Below are positions 55,111 to 64,000 of a stretch of DNA of 64,000 nt, in pieces. A program made the translations under genes and the position numbers. Position 1 is the first letter of the stretch; each line of letters begins with the position of its first letter. The notes beneath the pieces are model-generated. The model was not told where the DNA came from, did not search any database, and was given only the letters and a program-made list of their open reading frames with translations. Source of the DNA: Geodermatophilaceae bacterium URHB0062 (lineage in GTDB: Bacteria > Actinomycetota > Actinomycetes > Mycobacteriales > Geodermatophilaceae); the NCBI GenBank assembly GCA_000620185.1, contig JHVO01000013.1:1-64000 (forward strand), in the 5' to 3' direction.

Positions 55111-55259
55111 GTCACCCGACAGTACGCACCGACCGCACCGCATGCCCCGCGCGTGGTCCCTTACCGCATCCGTGGCGTCGTCGCGAGCTGAACCGGTCGG
55201 TTTGGGGTCCGGTCGCGGATAGGGTCGGACGACGTCCGTCGAGCCGAGGAAGTTCCGTC

Positions 55260-56450
55260 GTGCCTCTCCCTGCTGCACCCGCTCCCGCCTCCGCGGCGGT
55301 TCCGCCGGCGCCGGGATCGGTGGGCGCCGCGCTCGCCCACCCGATCGCGCTGGTCCGCTGGTTCTGGGCGGCCTACCTGACTCCCGGGCACCCCGGCCGC
55401 CCGACCGACCAGACCGAGCTGACCTGGATCTACGGCGCGTGGCTGGGCGCCTTCCTGCTCAAGATGCTCGGCTCGTCGTGGGACGTGTCGTGGCACTTCC
55501 GTTGGCTGCGCGACGACCTCGCGCCCCCGCACCTGCTCAACTCCGCGGGCACGGCACTCGTCATCGGCCTCGTCCTGGTCCACAGCTACACCGGCTACGG
55601 CGTCGACCGGCGCGCCCTGCGGCTGATGCAGTGGGGGATCGGCACCTTCCTGGTCGCCATCCCGATCGACATCGTCAACCACCGGATCAACGGCCTGGAC
55701 ATCACCAGCTGGAGCCCCAGTCACGGGCTGCTCTACCTCGGGACGGCGGTCATGCTGGCCGGCGCCATCCGCGGTTGGTGGCTCTACGCCGCGCCGGGCC
55801 GGGTCCGGAACCTCGTCTCGCTCGGCCTGTGGCTGTTCTTCGTGGAGAACGCGCTGTTCCCCAATCAGCACCAGGAGTACGGCGTCCTCTCGCTGCGCGA
55901 CTACCTCGCCGGGCACACGACGGCGGAGCCGCAGCTGCTGGACTTCGCCGCCGCGCAGGGGCAGACGCCGACGATGTTCATGCTGCCGGTGCCCTCGTGG
56001 GTGCACCCCGCGTGGCTGATCTGCGCCGGCCTGCTCGCCCTGGTGGTCGCACGGAAGGTCGTGGGTCTGCGCTGGACCGCCACGGCCGTTGCCGCGACCT
56101 ATCTCGCCTACCGAGCGGTCATGTGGGTGCTGCTCGTCGGCATGGGCTTCCCGCCCTCGGTGCTGCCGTTCGTGCTGCTGGTGGGCGCGGTGCTGGTCGA
56201 CCTCGCCGTCACCTACCGGGCGCCGGGCTGGGTCGCCGGGCCGGTCGTGGCCGGCGTCGTCTACGCCGCCGCCACGGTGCAGGAGACCCTGCGCATGCTG
56301 CCGCCGTGGGACTGGTGGTCAGTACTGCCCGTGGCGATCGTCTTCGGCGCGCTCTGGGCCGCCGTCGACCGCCTCGCCCGCAGCGCCTGGCTGGCCCGCT
56401 GGCGGACGGCCGACGTGCCCGCACCGGGAACCGCGCCCACGCCGGTCTGA
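55260..56450 (+). CDS. polytopic membrane protein, His-rich, unrecognised
   Basis: A 396-residue protein with about nine membrane helices and no recognised family. Histidines sit inside or beside helices: [25 protein letters not shown] and [11 protein letters not shown], then NQHQEYG and VHPAWL later. Clustered His in membrane regions suggests heme or metal coordination, but no CtaG, CopD or cytochrome signature could be confirmed. GTG start after a GAGGAAG. It is divergent from orn, 149 bp away, and precedes the nuclease-like membrane protein gene. Confidence 0.75.
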   Translation: MPLPAAPAPASAAVPPAPGSVGAALAHPIALVRWFWAAYLTPGHPGRPTDQTELTWIYGAWLGAFLLKMLGSSWDVSWHFRWLRDDLAPPHLLNSAGTALVIGLVLVHSYTGYGVDRRALRLMQWGIGTFLVAIPIDIVNHRINGLDITSWSPSHGLLYLGTAVMLAGAIRGWWLYAAPGRVRNLVSLGLWLFFVENALFPNQHQEYGVLSLRDYLAGHTTAEPQLLDFAAAQGQTPTMFMLPVPSWVHPAWLICAGLLALVVARKVVGLRWTATAVAATYLAYRAVMWVLLVGMGFPPSVLPFVLLVGAVLVDLAVTYRAPGWVAGPVVAGVVYAAATVQETLRMLPPWDWWSVLPVAIVFGALWAAVDRLARSAWLARWRTADVPAPGTAPTPV

Positions 56451-56605
56451 TCGACGGCGCTCGGCGCGGAAGGCGGGAACACCCCGCCCTCATGACGTAG
56501 CGTCGGAGACGGCCACCGAGCCGGGATCCGTCCGCCGGGGGCCGCGGATCGGCCCCCGCTCGGCCGACATCCCACACAGACGAACCGATCCCTCCGGAGG
56601 ACGAC

Positions 56606-58420
56606 GTGCTGGCCCTGACCCCGGTGCCGCTGCAGACGGCGGGGGAGCGTGCGCTCTTCGCCGAGCTCGCCCGCTGGGACACCGGTGGCTCCGTCCGCGC
56701 CGCCGTGATCGCCTCACTGCCGCTCACCGACGGCCCGCTGAACCGCCGGCTGTCCGACGCGGTCCTGTTCGTGCCCGAGGGCATCGCGGTGGTGCGCATC
56801 GTCGAGGTGGTCCGGCAGTCCGGCGTCGTCACGGCCCTGCCCGAGGGCGCCTGGACGATCGGCCCGGAGGGCGGCCCCGGCGAGGTCCTGCAACTCGCCG
56901 GCGGCGGCTCGACGCCGCTCGACGGGCTGATGCGGGCCGGCATGGACGTCGCGGTCCGGCTGCGGCAGGCGGGCCTCGAGCCCGGGCGGATCGCCCGCCT
57001 CACCGTGCTGGTCGGCGAGGTCACCGGCCTCGTCCCGGAGGACGGCGACCTGGGCGAGGGCGATCTCGTCGCGCGGCTGGAGCCCCGGTCGCTGCTGCTG
57101 GGCATCGCCCGCGCCAGCCGGTACGCCGCCGTCGACAACCCGCGGCTGTGGGCGACGGCCGACGTGCGGGCGGCGCTGGAGGCGCTGAAGCTGCCCGGCC
57201 GCGGGCCGTCGGTCGAGGAGCTCAACGGCGAGGCCTTCCCGTACTCGCCCTACGTGCTCCGCCGGCCCGGGCTGCTCGCGCCGGCGAACATGACGGCCAA
57301 CGCCGCGGACGCCGCGCCGGTCGTCGCCGACGTCCCCGCGCAGAACTTCGTCGTCCCGGAGCAGCCCGGCTCCGAGGAGGACCGACGGGAGCATCCCCGT
57401 CCCGAGCAGGTGGCCCAGGCGGTCGCCGCCTCGGTGGCGGCGGCCCGTGCGGCGGGGGCCGCGCCGGTGGATGCGTCGACGTCCGCCTCCGTCGAGTCGA
57501 TCCTGTCCGCCGCACCGCCGACCGCCGCCCCGGCGGCGAGTGCGCCGCCGCCCGCTCAGCCGGTGATCACACCGGTCCCGCCCCGGCGGGACACCGTGCA
57601 GATCGACGGTCCCTCCGATCCGCCGGCGAACGACTCCGGGGGTCTCGGTGGCCTGTTCGCCAACGCCGAGCCGCTGTACGCGGCGCCTCCGCCGCCGCCC
57701 CGGCCGGAGACCTCGGTCTTCGCGCAGCCGGTCGTCCCCGTCCAGCCCCCCGCTGTCCAGGGCCCGGAGCCGGAGGACGACGGCGAGGGGCACGGGAGAG
57801 GTCGCGCCGTCCTGCTGTCCGTGGTGGCCGTGGTCCTGGTCGTCGCGATCGGCCTGCTCGCCTGGTCGATGCTCCACGGCTCGTCCGGCGGGTCGGACGG
57901 CGACGGCGGAACGACCGCCGCGCCGCCGGAGACGGCCGCGTCCGGCCCCGAGATCGGCACGGTGCAGGAGGCCGCCGGGGTGGCCTACACGCTGGAGGCC
58001 GCGCAGGTCGACGACACGTGCGTCGGCCACTCCTACGGCGACACCGCCGACTTCTTCGCGGCGACCGACTGCACCGGCGTCTCGCGTGCCCTCTACTCCG
58101 CGCGCATCGACGGCGGCCCGATCGTCGTCTCGGTGAGCCGGGTGCGCATGGCCGACCCCGCCGCGGCCCGCCAGCTGCAGGAGCTCACCGACCGCAACGG
58201 CAGCGGCAACATCAGCGACCTGCTGCGCGAGGGTGTGCGCTACACCGGCAGCCCCGATGAGCTGTCCGGTGCGGAGTACGCGAGCGCGCTCAACGGGTCG
58301 ACCGTGACCATCGTCGAGAGCGACTGGGTCGACGCCGACTCGACGGGCAGCGCCGCCGACATCGACCTGGTGGCCAGCAACGGCCTCGCCCTGGAGACCC
58401 AGCCCCTCCCGGGCGGCTGA
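56606..58420 (+). CDS. membrane protein with soluble N-terminal domain and extracytoplasmic C-terminal domain
   Basis: A 604-residue protein of unrecognised family. Residues 1-230 are a folded domain with RRLSDAVLFVPEGIAVVRIVEV, which loosely resembles the core strand pattern of NERD/nuclease-like domains but lacks a clear catalytic Lys. A Pro/Ala-rich disordered linker follows (about 240-400), then one membrane helix (LLSVVAVVLVVAIGLLAWSML, about 410-432). The C-terminal 170 residues contain two Cys (DDTCVGHS and ATDCTG), likely a disulfide in an extracytoplasmic domain. GTG after GGAGGACG. The stop is 19 nt before a palindromic repeat. Confidence 0.72.
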   Translation: MLALTPVPLQTAGERALFAELARWDTGGSVRAAVIASLPLTDGPLNRRLSDAVLFVPEGIAVVRIVEVVRQSGVVTALPEGAWTIGPEGGPGEVLQLAGGGSTPLDGLMRAGMDVAVRLRQAGLEPGRIARLTVLVGEVTGLVPEDGDLGEGDLVARLEPRSLLLGIARASRYAAVDNPRLWATADVRAALEALKLPGRGPSVEELNGEAFPYSPYVLRRPGLLAPANMTANAADAAPVVADVPAQNFVVPEQPGSEEDRREHPRPEQVAQAVAASVAAARAAGAAPVDASTSASVESILSAAPPTAAPAASAPPPAQPVITPVPPRRDTVQIDGPSDPPANDSGGLGGLFANAEPLYAAPPPPPRPETSVFAQPVVPVQPPAVQGPEPEDDGEGHGRGRAVLLSVVAVVLVVAIGLLAWSMLHGSSGGSDGDGGTTAAPPETAASGPEIGTVQEAAGVAYTLEAAQVDDTCVGHSYGDTADFFAATDCTGVSRALYSARIDGGPIVVSVSRVRMADPAAARQLQELTDRNGSGNISDLLREGVRYTGSPDELSGAEYASALNGSTVTIVESDWVDADSTGSAADIDLVASNGLALETQPLPGG

Positions 58421-58439
58421 GCGCCGACCTTCGCCCGCG

Positions 58440-58499
58440 GCGATCATGGCTCCGTGACCGACATTCGGCGCCCTGGAGTGGTCAGCGCCCCATGATCGC
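58440..58499. repeat. 66-bp-type inverted repeat element, copy 2 (convergent junction)
   Basis: The left arm (58440-58459, GCGATCATGG then TGACC) and right arm (58480-58499) pair over 10 and 5 bp around a 5-nt internal mismatch, with a 20-nt loop that also contains ATTCGGC. Blocks shared with 14656-14721 are GCGATCATGG, CCGTGACC, ATTCGGC, GTGGTCAG and CATGATCGCG. Like copy 1 it lies between convergent genes. Confidence 0.72.
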
Positions 58500-58525
58500 G
58501 GCGAAGTGGGCGATCTCGCGTGGGC

Positions 58526-59131
58526 TCACGCGGTCGCCGCGCTCCAGGCCATGCGGACGAGCAGATCGCTCATCGCGGGCCGGCCGAGCCGCCCGGCGCT
58601 GTGCGGCGTCGAGTTGATCAGGCCGAAGACCGCGTGCGCCCGCGCCCGGCAGGTCGCGGCGTCGTCGGCCGGGTGCACCCGGGCCAGGACGGCGACCCAC
58701 ACCTCGACGTAGCGGCGCTGCAGCCGGCGCACCTCGGCGGAGTCGCTCTCGGCCAGCGAGCCGAGGTCGCGGTCCTGCACGGTGATCAGCGCGGGGTTGT
58801 CGAGCGCGAAGTCGACCTGGAAGGCGATCAGCGCGCGCAGTTGCGCGGCGGCGTCGTCGCCGGCCTCGGCCACCCGCTCGCTTCCTCCGGCGAGCAGCCG
58901 CTCGCTGATGCGCACGAGCATCTCGGCCAGCATCGCGTCCTTGCTGGCGAAGTGGCGGTAGATCGCCGGGCCGGTCACGCCGACCGCAGCCCCGACGTCG
59001 TCGACCCCCACCGCACGGGCGCCGCGTTCGGCGAACAGCTGGGCGGCCGCCCGCAGGATCTGCTCGCGGCGGGACGGACGGTCGGCGTCGGAATGCAGTG
59101 CCGCATCCCGTTCCGCGCGCGTCGAGGTCAT
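58526..59131 (-). CDS. TetR family regulator
   Basis: A 201-residue repressor with N-terminal [43 protein letters not shown]. It is divergent from an acyl-CoA carboxylase operon, with two copies of a GTGAAC-N4-GTTAAC site between the genes, so it probably represses both its own gene and the operon. A CoA ester from the pathway is the likely inducer (inference). The ATG gives MTSTRAERDAAL. Confidence 0.88.
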   Translation of the reverse strand: MTSTRAERDAALHSDADRPSRREQILRAAAQLFAERGARAVGVDDVGAAVGVTGPAIYRHFASKDAMLAEMLVRISERLLAGGSERVAEAGDDAAAQLRALIAFQVDFALDNPALITVQDRDLGSLAESDSAEVRRLQRRYVEVWVAVLARVHPADDAATCRARAHAVFGLINSTPHSAGRLGRPAMSDLLVRMAWSAATA

Positions 59132-59151
59132 GGGCGGATGCTAACGCCGGA

Positions 59152-59167
59152 GTGAACCGCCGTTAAC
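59152..59167. promoter_or_regulatory. TetR operator candidate 1
   Basis: GTGAACCGCCGTTAAC, an imperfect palindrome with arms GTGAAC and GTTAAC, lies 20 nt from the TetR start codon. It is repeated at 59197. Confidence 0.6.
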
Positions 59168-59196
59168 CACAACGGGGCGTGGTGTGGACCGACCGA

Positions 59197-59212
59197 GTGA
59201 ACGACCGTTAAC
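59197..59212. promoter_or_regulatory. TetR operator candidate 2
   Basis: GTGAACGACCGTTAAC, same arms as the site at 59152, lies 45 bp from it (a little over four helical turns) and ends 9 nt before the carboxylase start codon, so binding there would block transcription or translation initiation. Confidence 0.6.
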
Positions 59213-59221
59213 CTCAGCGCC

Positions 59222-60835
<1,614 letters not shown>

Positions 60836-60836
60836 A

Positions 60837-60864
60837 TCCGGCACTCATGGCCATAAGTGCCGGA
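60837..60864. repeat. 28-bp near-perfect palindrome
   Basis: TCCGGCACTCATGG (60837-60850) faces CCATAAGTGCCGGA (60851-60864); 13 of 14 positions pair. It lies directly after the beta-subunit stop codon within the operon. The outer sequence CCGGCACT and the core ATGGCCAT resemble 11905-11930 and 38510-38533. Confidence 0.6.
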
Positions 60865-60886
60865 ATCGGCGAGAGGTGAGCGGCTG

Positions 60887-62890
60887 ATGTTCGAGACCGT
60901 CCTCGTCGCGAACCGGGGCGAGATCGCCGTCCGGGTCATCCGGACGCTGCGCGAGATGGGCATCCGCTCCGTCGCGGTGCACAGCGAGGCGGACGCCGGC
61001 GCGCTGCACACCCGGCTCGCCGACGTCGCCGTGCCCATCGGCCCGGCGCCGGCCGCGCAGAGCTACCTGTCCATCGAGCGGGTGCTGGAGGCAGCCGCCC
61101 GCACCGGCGCGCAGGCGATCCACCCGGGCTACGGCTTCCTGTCCGAGAACGTCGACTTCGCCCGCGCCTGCGAGGAGGCGGGCATCGTCTTCATCGGCCC
61201 GCCCGTGGCCGCGATCGAGGCGATGGGCGACAAGATCCGCGCCAAGCAGACGGTCATGGCTGCCGGGGTACCGGTCGTGCCCGGCCGGACGGAGCCGGGC
61301 ATGTCGGACGACGACGTCGTCGACGCCGCGACCGCGGTCGGCTTCCCGGTGCTGCTCAAGCCCAGCGCCGGCGGTGGCGGCAAGGGCATGCGGGTGGTGC
61401 GGGCCGCCCGGGAGCTGCCCGACGCGATCGCCGCCGCCCGCCGCGAGGCCAGGAGCTCCTTCGGCGACGACACGCTGCTGGTCGAGCGCTACGTCGGCAA
61501 CTCCCGGCACATCGAGGTCCAGGTGCTCGGTGACGCGCACGGGAACGTCATCCACCTCGGTGAGCGCGAGTGCAGCCTGCAGCGGCGGCACCAGAAGGTC
61601 ATCGAGGAGGCGCCCTCGCCGCTGCTCGACACCGCCATGCGGGCTTCGATGGGCCGCGCGGCGGTGGAGGCGGCGCGGTCCGTCGGGTACACCGGTGCCG
61701 GCACGGTCGAGTTCATCGTCGACGCCGACCGCCCGCGCGACTTCTTCTTCCTGGAGATGAACACCCGGCTGCAGGTCGAGCACCCGGTCACCGAGCTGGT
61801 CACCGGGATGGACCTGGTCGAGGCGCAGGTGCGGATCGCGGCGGGCGAGCCGCTGGCCCTCGACCAGAGCGACATCTCCCTCGACGGGCACGCCATCGAG
61901 GCCCGGCTCTACGCCGAGGACCCGGCCCGCGGCTTCCTCCCCATGGCCGGCACGGTGCTGGGCCTGCGCGAACCCTCCGGCCCCGGCGTCCGCATCGACA
62001 GCTCGCTGGCCGTGGGCACCGTCGTCGGGTCGGACTACGACCCGATGCTGGCCAAGGTCATCGCCTGGGCCCCCGACCGGGAGACCGCCCGGGCCCGCCT
62101 GGTGGGGGCGCTCGGGCACACCGCCGTCCTCGGGGTGGCGACCAACGCCGCCTTCCTGCGCGCCCTGCTGACCGACCCCGACGTCGTCGCCGGAAAGCTG
62201 GACACCGGCCTCATCGAGCGGCGGGGCGAGCAGCTCACCCGCCCCGAGCCGCCGCCGCACCACGTCTACGCCGCCGCGGCGCTCGCGCTCCTCATCGAGA
62301 GCGAACCCGCCGACGGCAGTGCAGACCGGTGGGACGTTCCCGACGGCTGGCGGCTGGGCGAGCCCGCCTGGACCGTGCGGCGGCTGCAGGCCGCCGGTGG
62401 CGAGCCGGTGGTGGTCCGGCTGCGCGGGCGGTCGACCGCGGCGGAGGTCCGCGTGGGGGACGGCGAACCCGTGACCGCCCGCGCGTTCCGGGACGGCGAC
62501 CGCCTGACCGCCACGCTCGACGGGCTGACCGCGTCCTACTTCCTGGTGCACGAGGGCGGCACGGTGTGGCTGGCCGCCGACGGGCACGTGACCGCCCTGC
62601 GTGAGCACGAGCGGCTCTCGTCGTCGGCCGGCGCCGCCGCCGCCGACGGCGCGGTGACCTCGCCGATGCCGGGAACGGTGACCGTGGTGCAGGCCGCGGT
62701 CGGCGACGACGTGGCGGCGGGGACCCCGCTGCTGGTCGTCGAGGCGATGAAGATGGAGCACGTGCTGACCGCCCCCGTCGCGGGGACGGTCACCGAGCTC
62801 GGAGTGACAGCCGGCCAGACGGTCGCGCTGGACGAGCGGGTGGCCGTGGTGACCCCATCGGCGTCCGCGGGAGAGCAACAGGAGAACTGA
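60887..62890 (+). CDS. accA1: acyl-CoA carboxylase biotin-containing alpha subunit
   Basis: A 667-residue biotin carboxylase/BCCP fusion. The ATP-grasp part (about 1-450) has [31 protein letters not shown] (phosphate loop) and [15 protein letters not shown] linker (about 455-590) is less conserved, as in other alpha subunits, and the BCCP end has VEAMKMEH, with biotin-accepting Lys622. It carboxylates biotin for the beta subunit. The ATG at 60887 has GAGAGGTGAG upstream. The next gene starts in a TGATG overlap. Confidence 0.94.
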   Translation: MFETVLVANRGEIAVRVIRTLREMGIRSVAVHSEADAGALHTRLADVAVPIGPAPAAQSYLSIERVLEAAARTGAQAIHPGYGFLSENVDFARACEEAGIVFIGPPVAAIEAMGDKIRAKQTVMAAGVPVVPGRTEPGMSDDDVVDAATAVGFPVLLKPSAGGGGKGMRVVRAARELPDAIAAARREARSSFGDDTLLVERYVGNSRHIEVQVLGDAHGNVIHLGERECSLQRRHQKVIEEAPSPLLDTAMRASMGRAAVEAARSVGYTGAGTVEFIVDADRPRDFFFLEMNTRLQVEHPVTELVTGMDLVEAQVRIAAGEPLALDQSDISLDGHAIEARLYAEDPARGFLPMAGTVLGLREPSGPGVRIDSSLAVGTVVGSDYDPMLAKVIAWAPDRETARARLVGALGHTAVLGVATNAAFLRALLTDPDVVAGKLDTGLIERRGEQLTRPEPPPHHVYAAAALALLIESEPADGSADRWDVPDGWRLGEPAWTVRRLQAAGGEPVVVRLRGRSTAAEVRVGDGEPVTARAFRDGDRLTATLDGLTASYFLVHEGGTVWLAADGHVTALREHERLSSSAGAAAADGAVTSPMPGTVTVVQAAVGDDVAAGTPLLVVEAMKMEHVLTAPVAGTVTELGVTAGQTVALDERVAVVTPSASAGEQQEN

Positions 62891-64000
62891 TGCTGGACTA
62901 CCGGCTCGACGACGAGACCGAGGCCCTCCGCAAGACCGTGCGCGAGTTCGCGCAGGAGGTGATCGCGCCGCAGATCGCGGAGTTCTACGAGCGCGACGAG
63001 TTCCCGACGCACATCGTGCGGCAGATGGGCGAGCTCGGGCTGTTCGGACTGCCCTTCCCGGAGGAGTACGGCGGCTCGGGCGGCACCTACTTCGACCTCT
63101 GCGTCGCTCTCGAGGAGTTGGCGCGCGTCGACAGCTCGATGGCCATCACCGTCGAGGCCGGCGTCTCCCTGGGCGCGATGCCGATCTACCGGTTCGGCAG
63201 CGAGCAGCAGAAGCAGGAGTGGCTGCCCCGGCTGTGCTCGGGGGAGGCGCTGGGTGCCTTCGGGCTGACCGAGCCCGGTGGCGGCTCGGACGCCGGGGCG
63301 ACGAAGACGACCGCCCGGCTCGAGGACGGGCACTGGGTGATCAACGGCTCGAAGGCGTTCATCACGAACTCCGGCACCGAGCTGACCGAGATGGTGACGG
63401 TCACCGCCGTCACCGGCACGCGCCCCGACGGCGGCAAGGAGATCTCGGCGATCCTCGTGCCGTCGGGCACTGAGGGGTTCGCCGTCGGCCAGCGGTACTC
63501 GAAGGTCGGCTGGAACGCCTCGGACACCCGCGAGCTGTCCTTCTCCGACGTGCGGGTGCCGGAGGAGAACCTGGTGGGGGAGCGGGGGCGCGGCTACGCG
63601 CAGTTCCTCTCCATCCTCGACGAGGGCCGGATCGCGATCTCGGCGTTGTCGGTGGGTCTGGCCCAGGGCTGCGTCGACGAGTCGGTGAAGTACGCGGCGC
63701 AGCGCGAGGCGTTCGGGCAGCCGATCGGGAAGAACCAGGCGATCCAGTTCATGATCGCCGACATGGAGGTGCGGGCCTCGACCGCGCGGCTGGCCTACTA
63801 CCGGGCGGCGGAGAAGATGCTGCGCGGGGAGCCGTTCAAGCGCGAGGCCTCGATCGCCAAGCTCTACAGCTCCGAGGTCGCCATGGACAACGCGCGCTAC
63901 GCCACCCAGGTGCACGGCGGGTACGGGTTCATGAACGAGTTCCCTGTCGCCCGCTTCTACCGCGACGCGAAGATCCTCGAGATCGGGGAGGGCACGAGCG
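62890..64000 (+). CDS. acyl-CoA dehydrogenase, 3' end beyond window (partial)
   Basis: At least 370 residues of an FAD acyl-CoA dehydrogenase, cut by the window edge. FGLTEPGGGSDAGATKTTA and HWVINGSKAFITNSG bind FAD and substrate; LAQGCVDESVKYAAQREAFGQPIGKNQAIQFMIADM and VHGGYGFMNEFPVARFYRDAKILEIGEGTS follow. The final GEGTS would carry the catalytic Glu at the MCAD-type position. With the MCC-type carboxylase it fits the isovaleryl-CoA or 2-methylbutyryl-CoA step of leucine/isoleucine breakdown. The start overlaps the alpha-subunit stop (TGATG). Confidence 0.92.
   Translation, partial: MLDYRLDDETEALRKTVREFAQEVIAPQIAEFYERDEFPTHIVRQMGELGLFGLPFPEEYGGSGGTYFDLCVALEELARVDSSMAITVEAGVSLGAMPIYRFGSEQQKQEWLPRLCSGEALGAFGLTEPGGGSDAGATKTTARLEDGHWVINGSKAFITNSGTELTEMVTVTAVTGTRPDGGKEISAILVPSGTEGFAVGQRYSKVGWNASDTRELSFSDVRVPEENLVGERGRGYAQFLSILDEGRIAISALSVGLAQGCVDESVKYAAQREAFGQPIGKNQAIQFMIADMEVRASTARLAYYRAAEKMLRGEPFKREASIAKLYSSEVAMDNARYATQVHGGYGFMNEFPVARFYRDAKILEIGEGTS

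Overview
This 64 kb window is chromosomal DNA from a high-GC actinobacterium. The evidence is strong G/C bias at third codon positions, many GTG starts, a divergent PucR/proline-catabolism locus, an oligoribonuclease gene, a SCO4226-type small protein, a CysO-like sulfur carrier, and long overlapping operons with GTGA or ATGA stop-start junctions. The overall gene style fits a soil or rock-surface actinobacterium such as the Geodermatophilaceae (Blastococcus, Geodermatophilus, Modestobacter). That placement is inference, because no rRNA or ribosomal protein gene lies in the window.

Layout. 1-0.3 kb: 3' end of an IS481-family transposase. 0.3-10 kb: an MFS transporter with an epoxide-hydrolase-like enzyme, idi, a subtilisin-like protease with a (GLTWN)13 tail that sits 7 nt ahead of a GGDEF-EAL protein, a polysaccharide deacetylase and an SDR. 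10-15 kb: heme oxygenase, then a PucR regulator divergent from the proline dehydrogenase and P5C dehydrogenase genes. 15-26 kb: two MFS transporters, an ABC exporter, a flavin monooxygenase and a tightly overlapping branched-chain-type amino acid ABC transporter operon (livFGHMK order). 26-37 kb: a two-gene K+ channel locus, DUF2252 with a VIT1-type transporter, an FkbM methyltransferase, tRNA-Lys, an L,D-transpeptidase, a BNR-repeat protein with a CysO-like carrier. 37-45 kb: a six-gene operon (acyl-CoA dehydrogenase, thiolase, FadB-type enzyme, TetR, Baeyer-Villiger-type monooxygenase, esterase) that could turn a ketone into beta-oxidation products. 45-58 kb: a large LuxR-type ATPase regulator, a chemoreceptor, a ClC channel, an FAD oxidase bracketed by tRNA-His 3'-end repeats, orn, and two unrecognised membrane proteins. 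58-64 kb: a TetR gene divergent from an acyl-CoA carboxylase (MCC-type) and acyl-CoA dehydrogenase operon, probably for leucine or related branched acyl-CoA breakdown.

No CRISPR array, prophage or biosynthetic gene cluster was seen. The most unusual structures are non-coding or repeat-based. They are the GLTWN array coupled to a c-di-GMP gene, a 66-bp palindromic repeat present twice at convergent gene ends, a family of short palindromes with an ATGGYCAT-like core, stop codons embedded in palindromes between convergent genes, and the duplicated tRNA-His 3' end.
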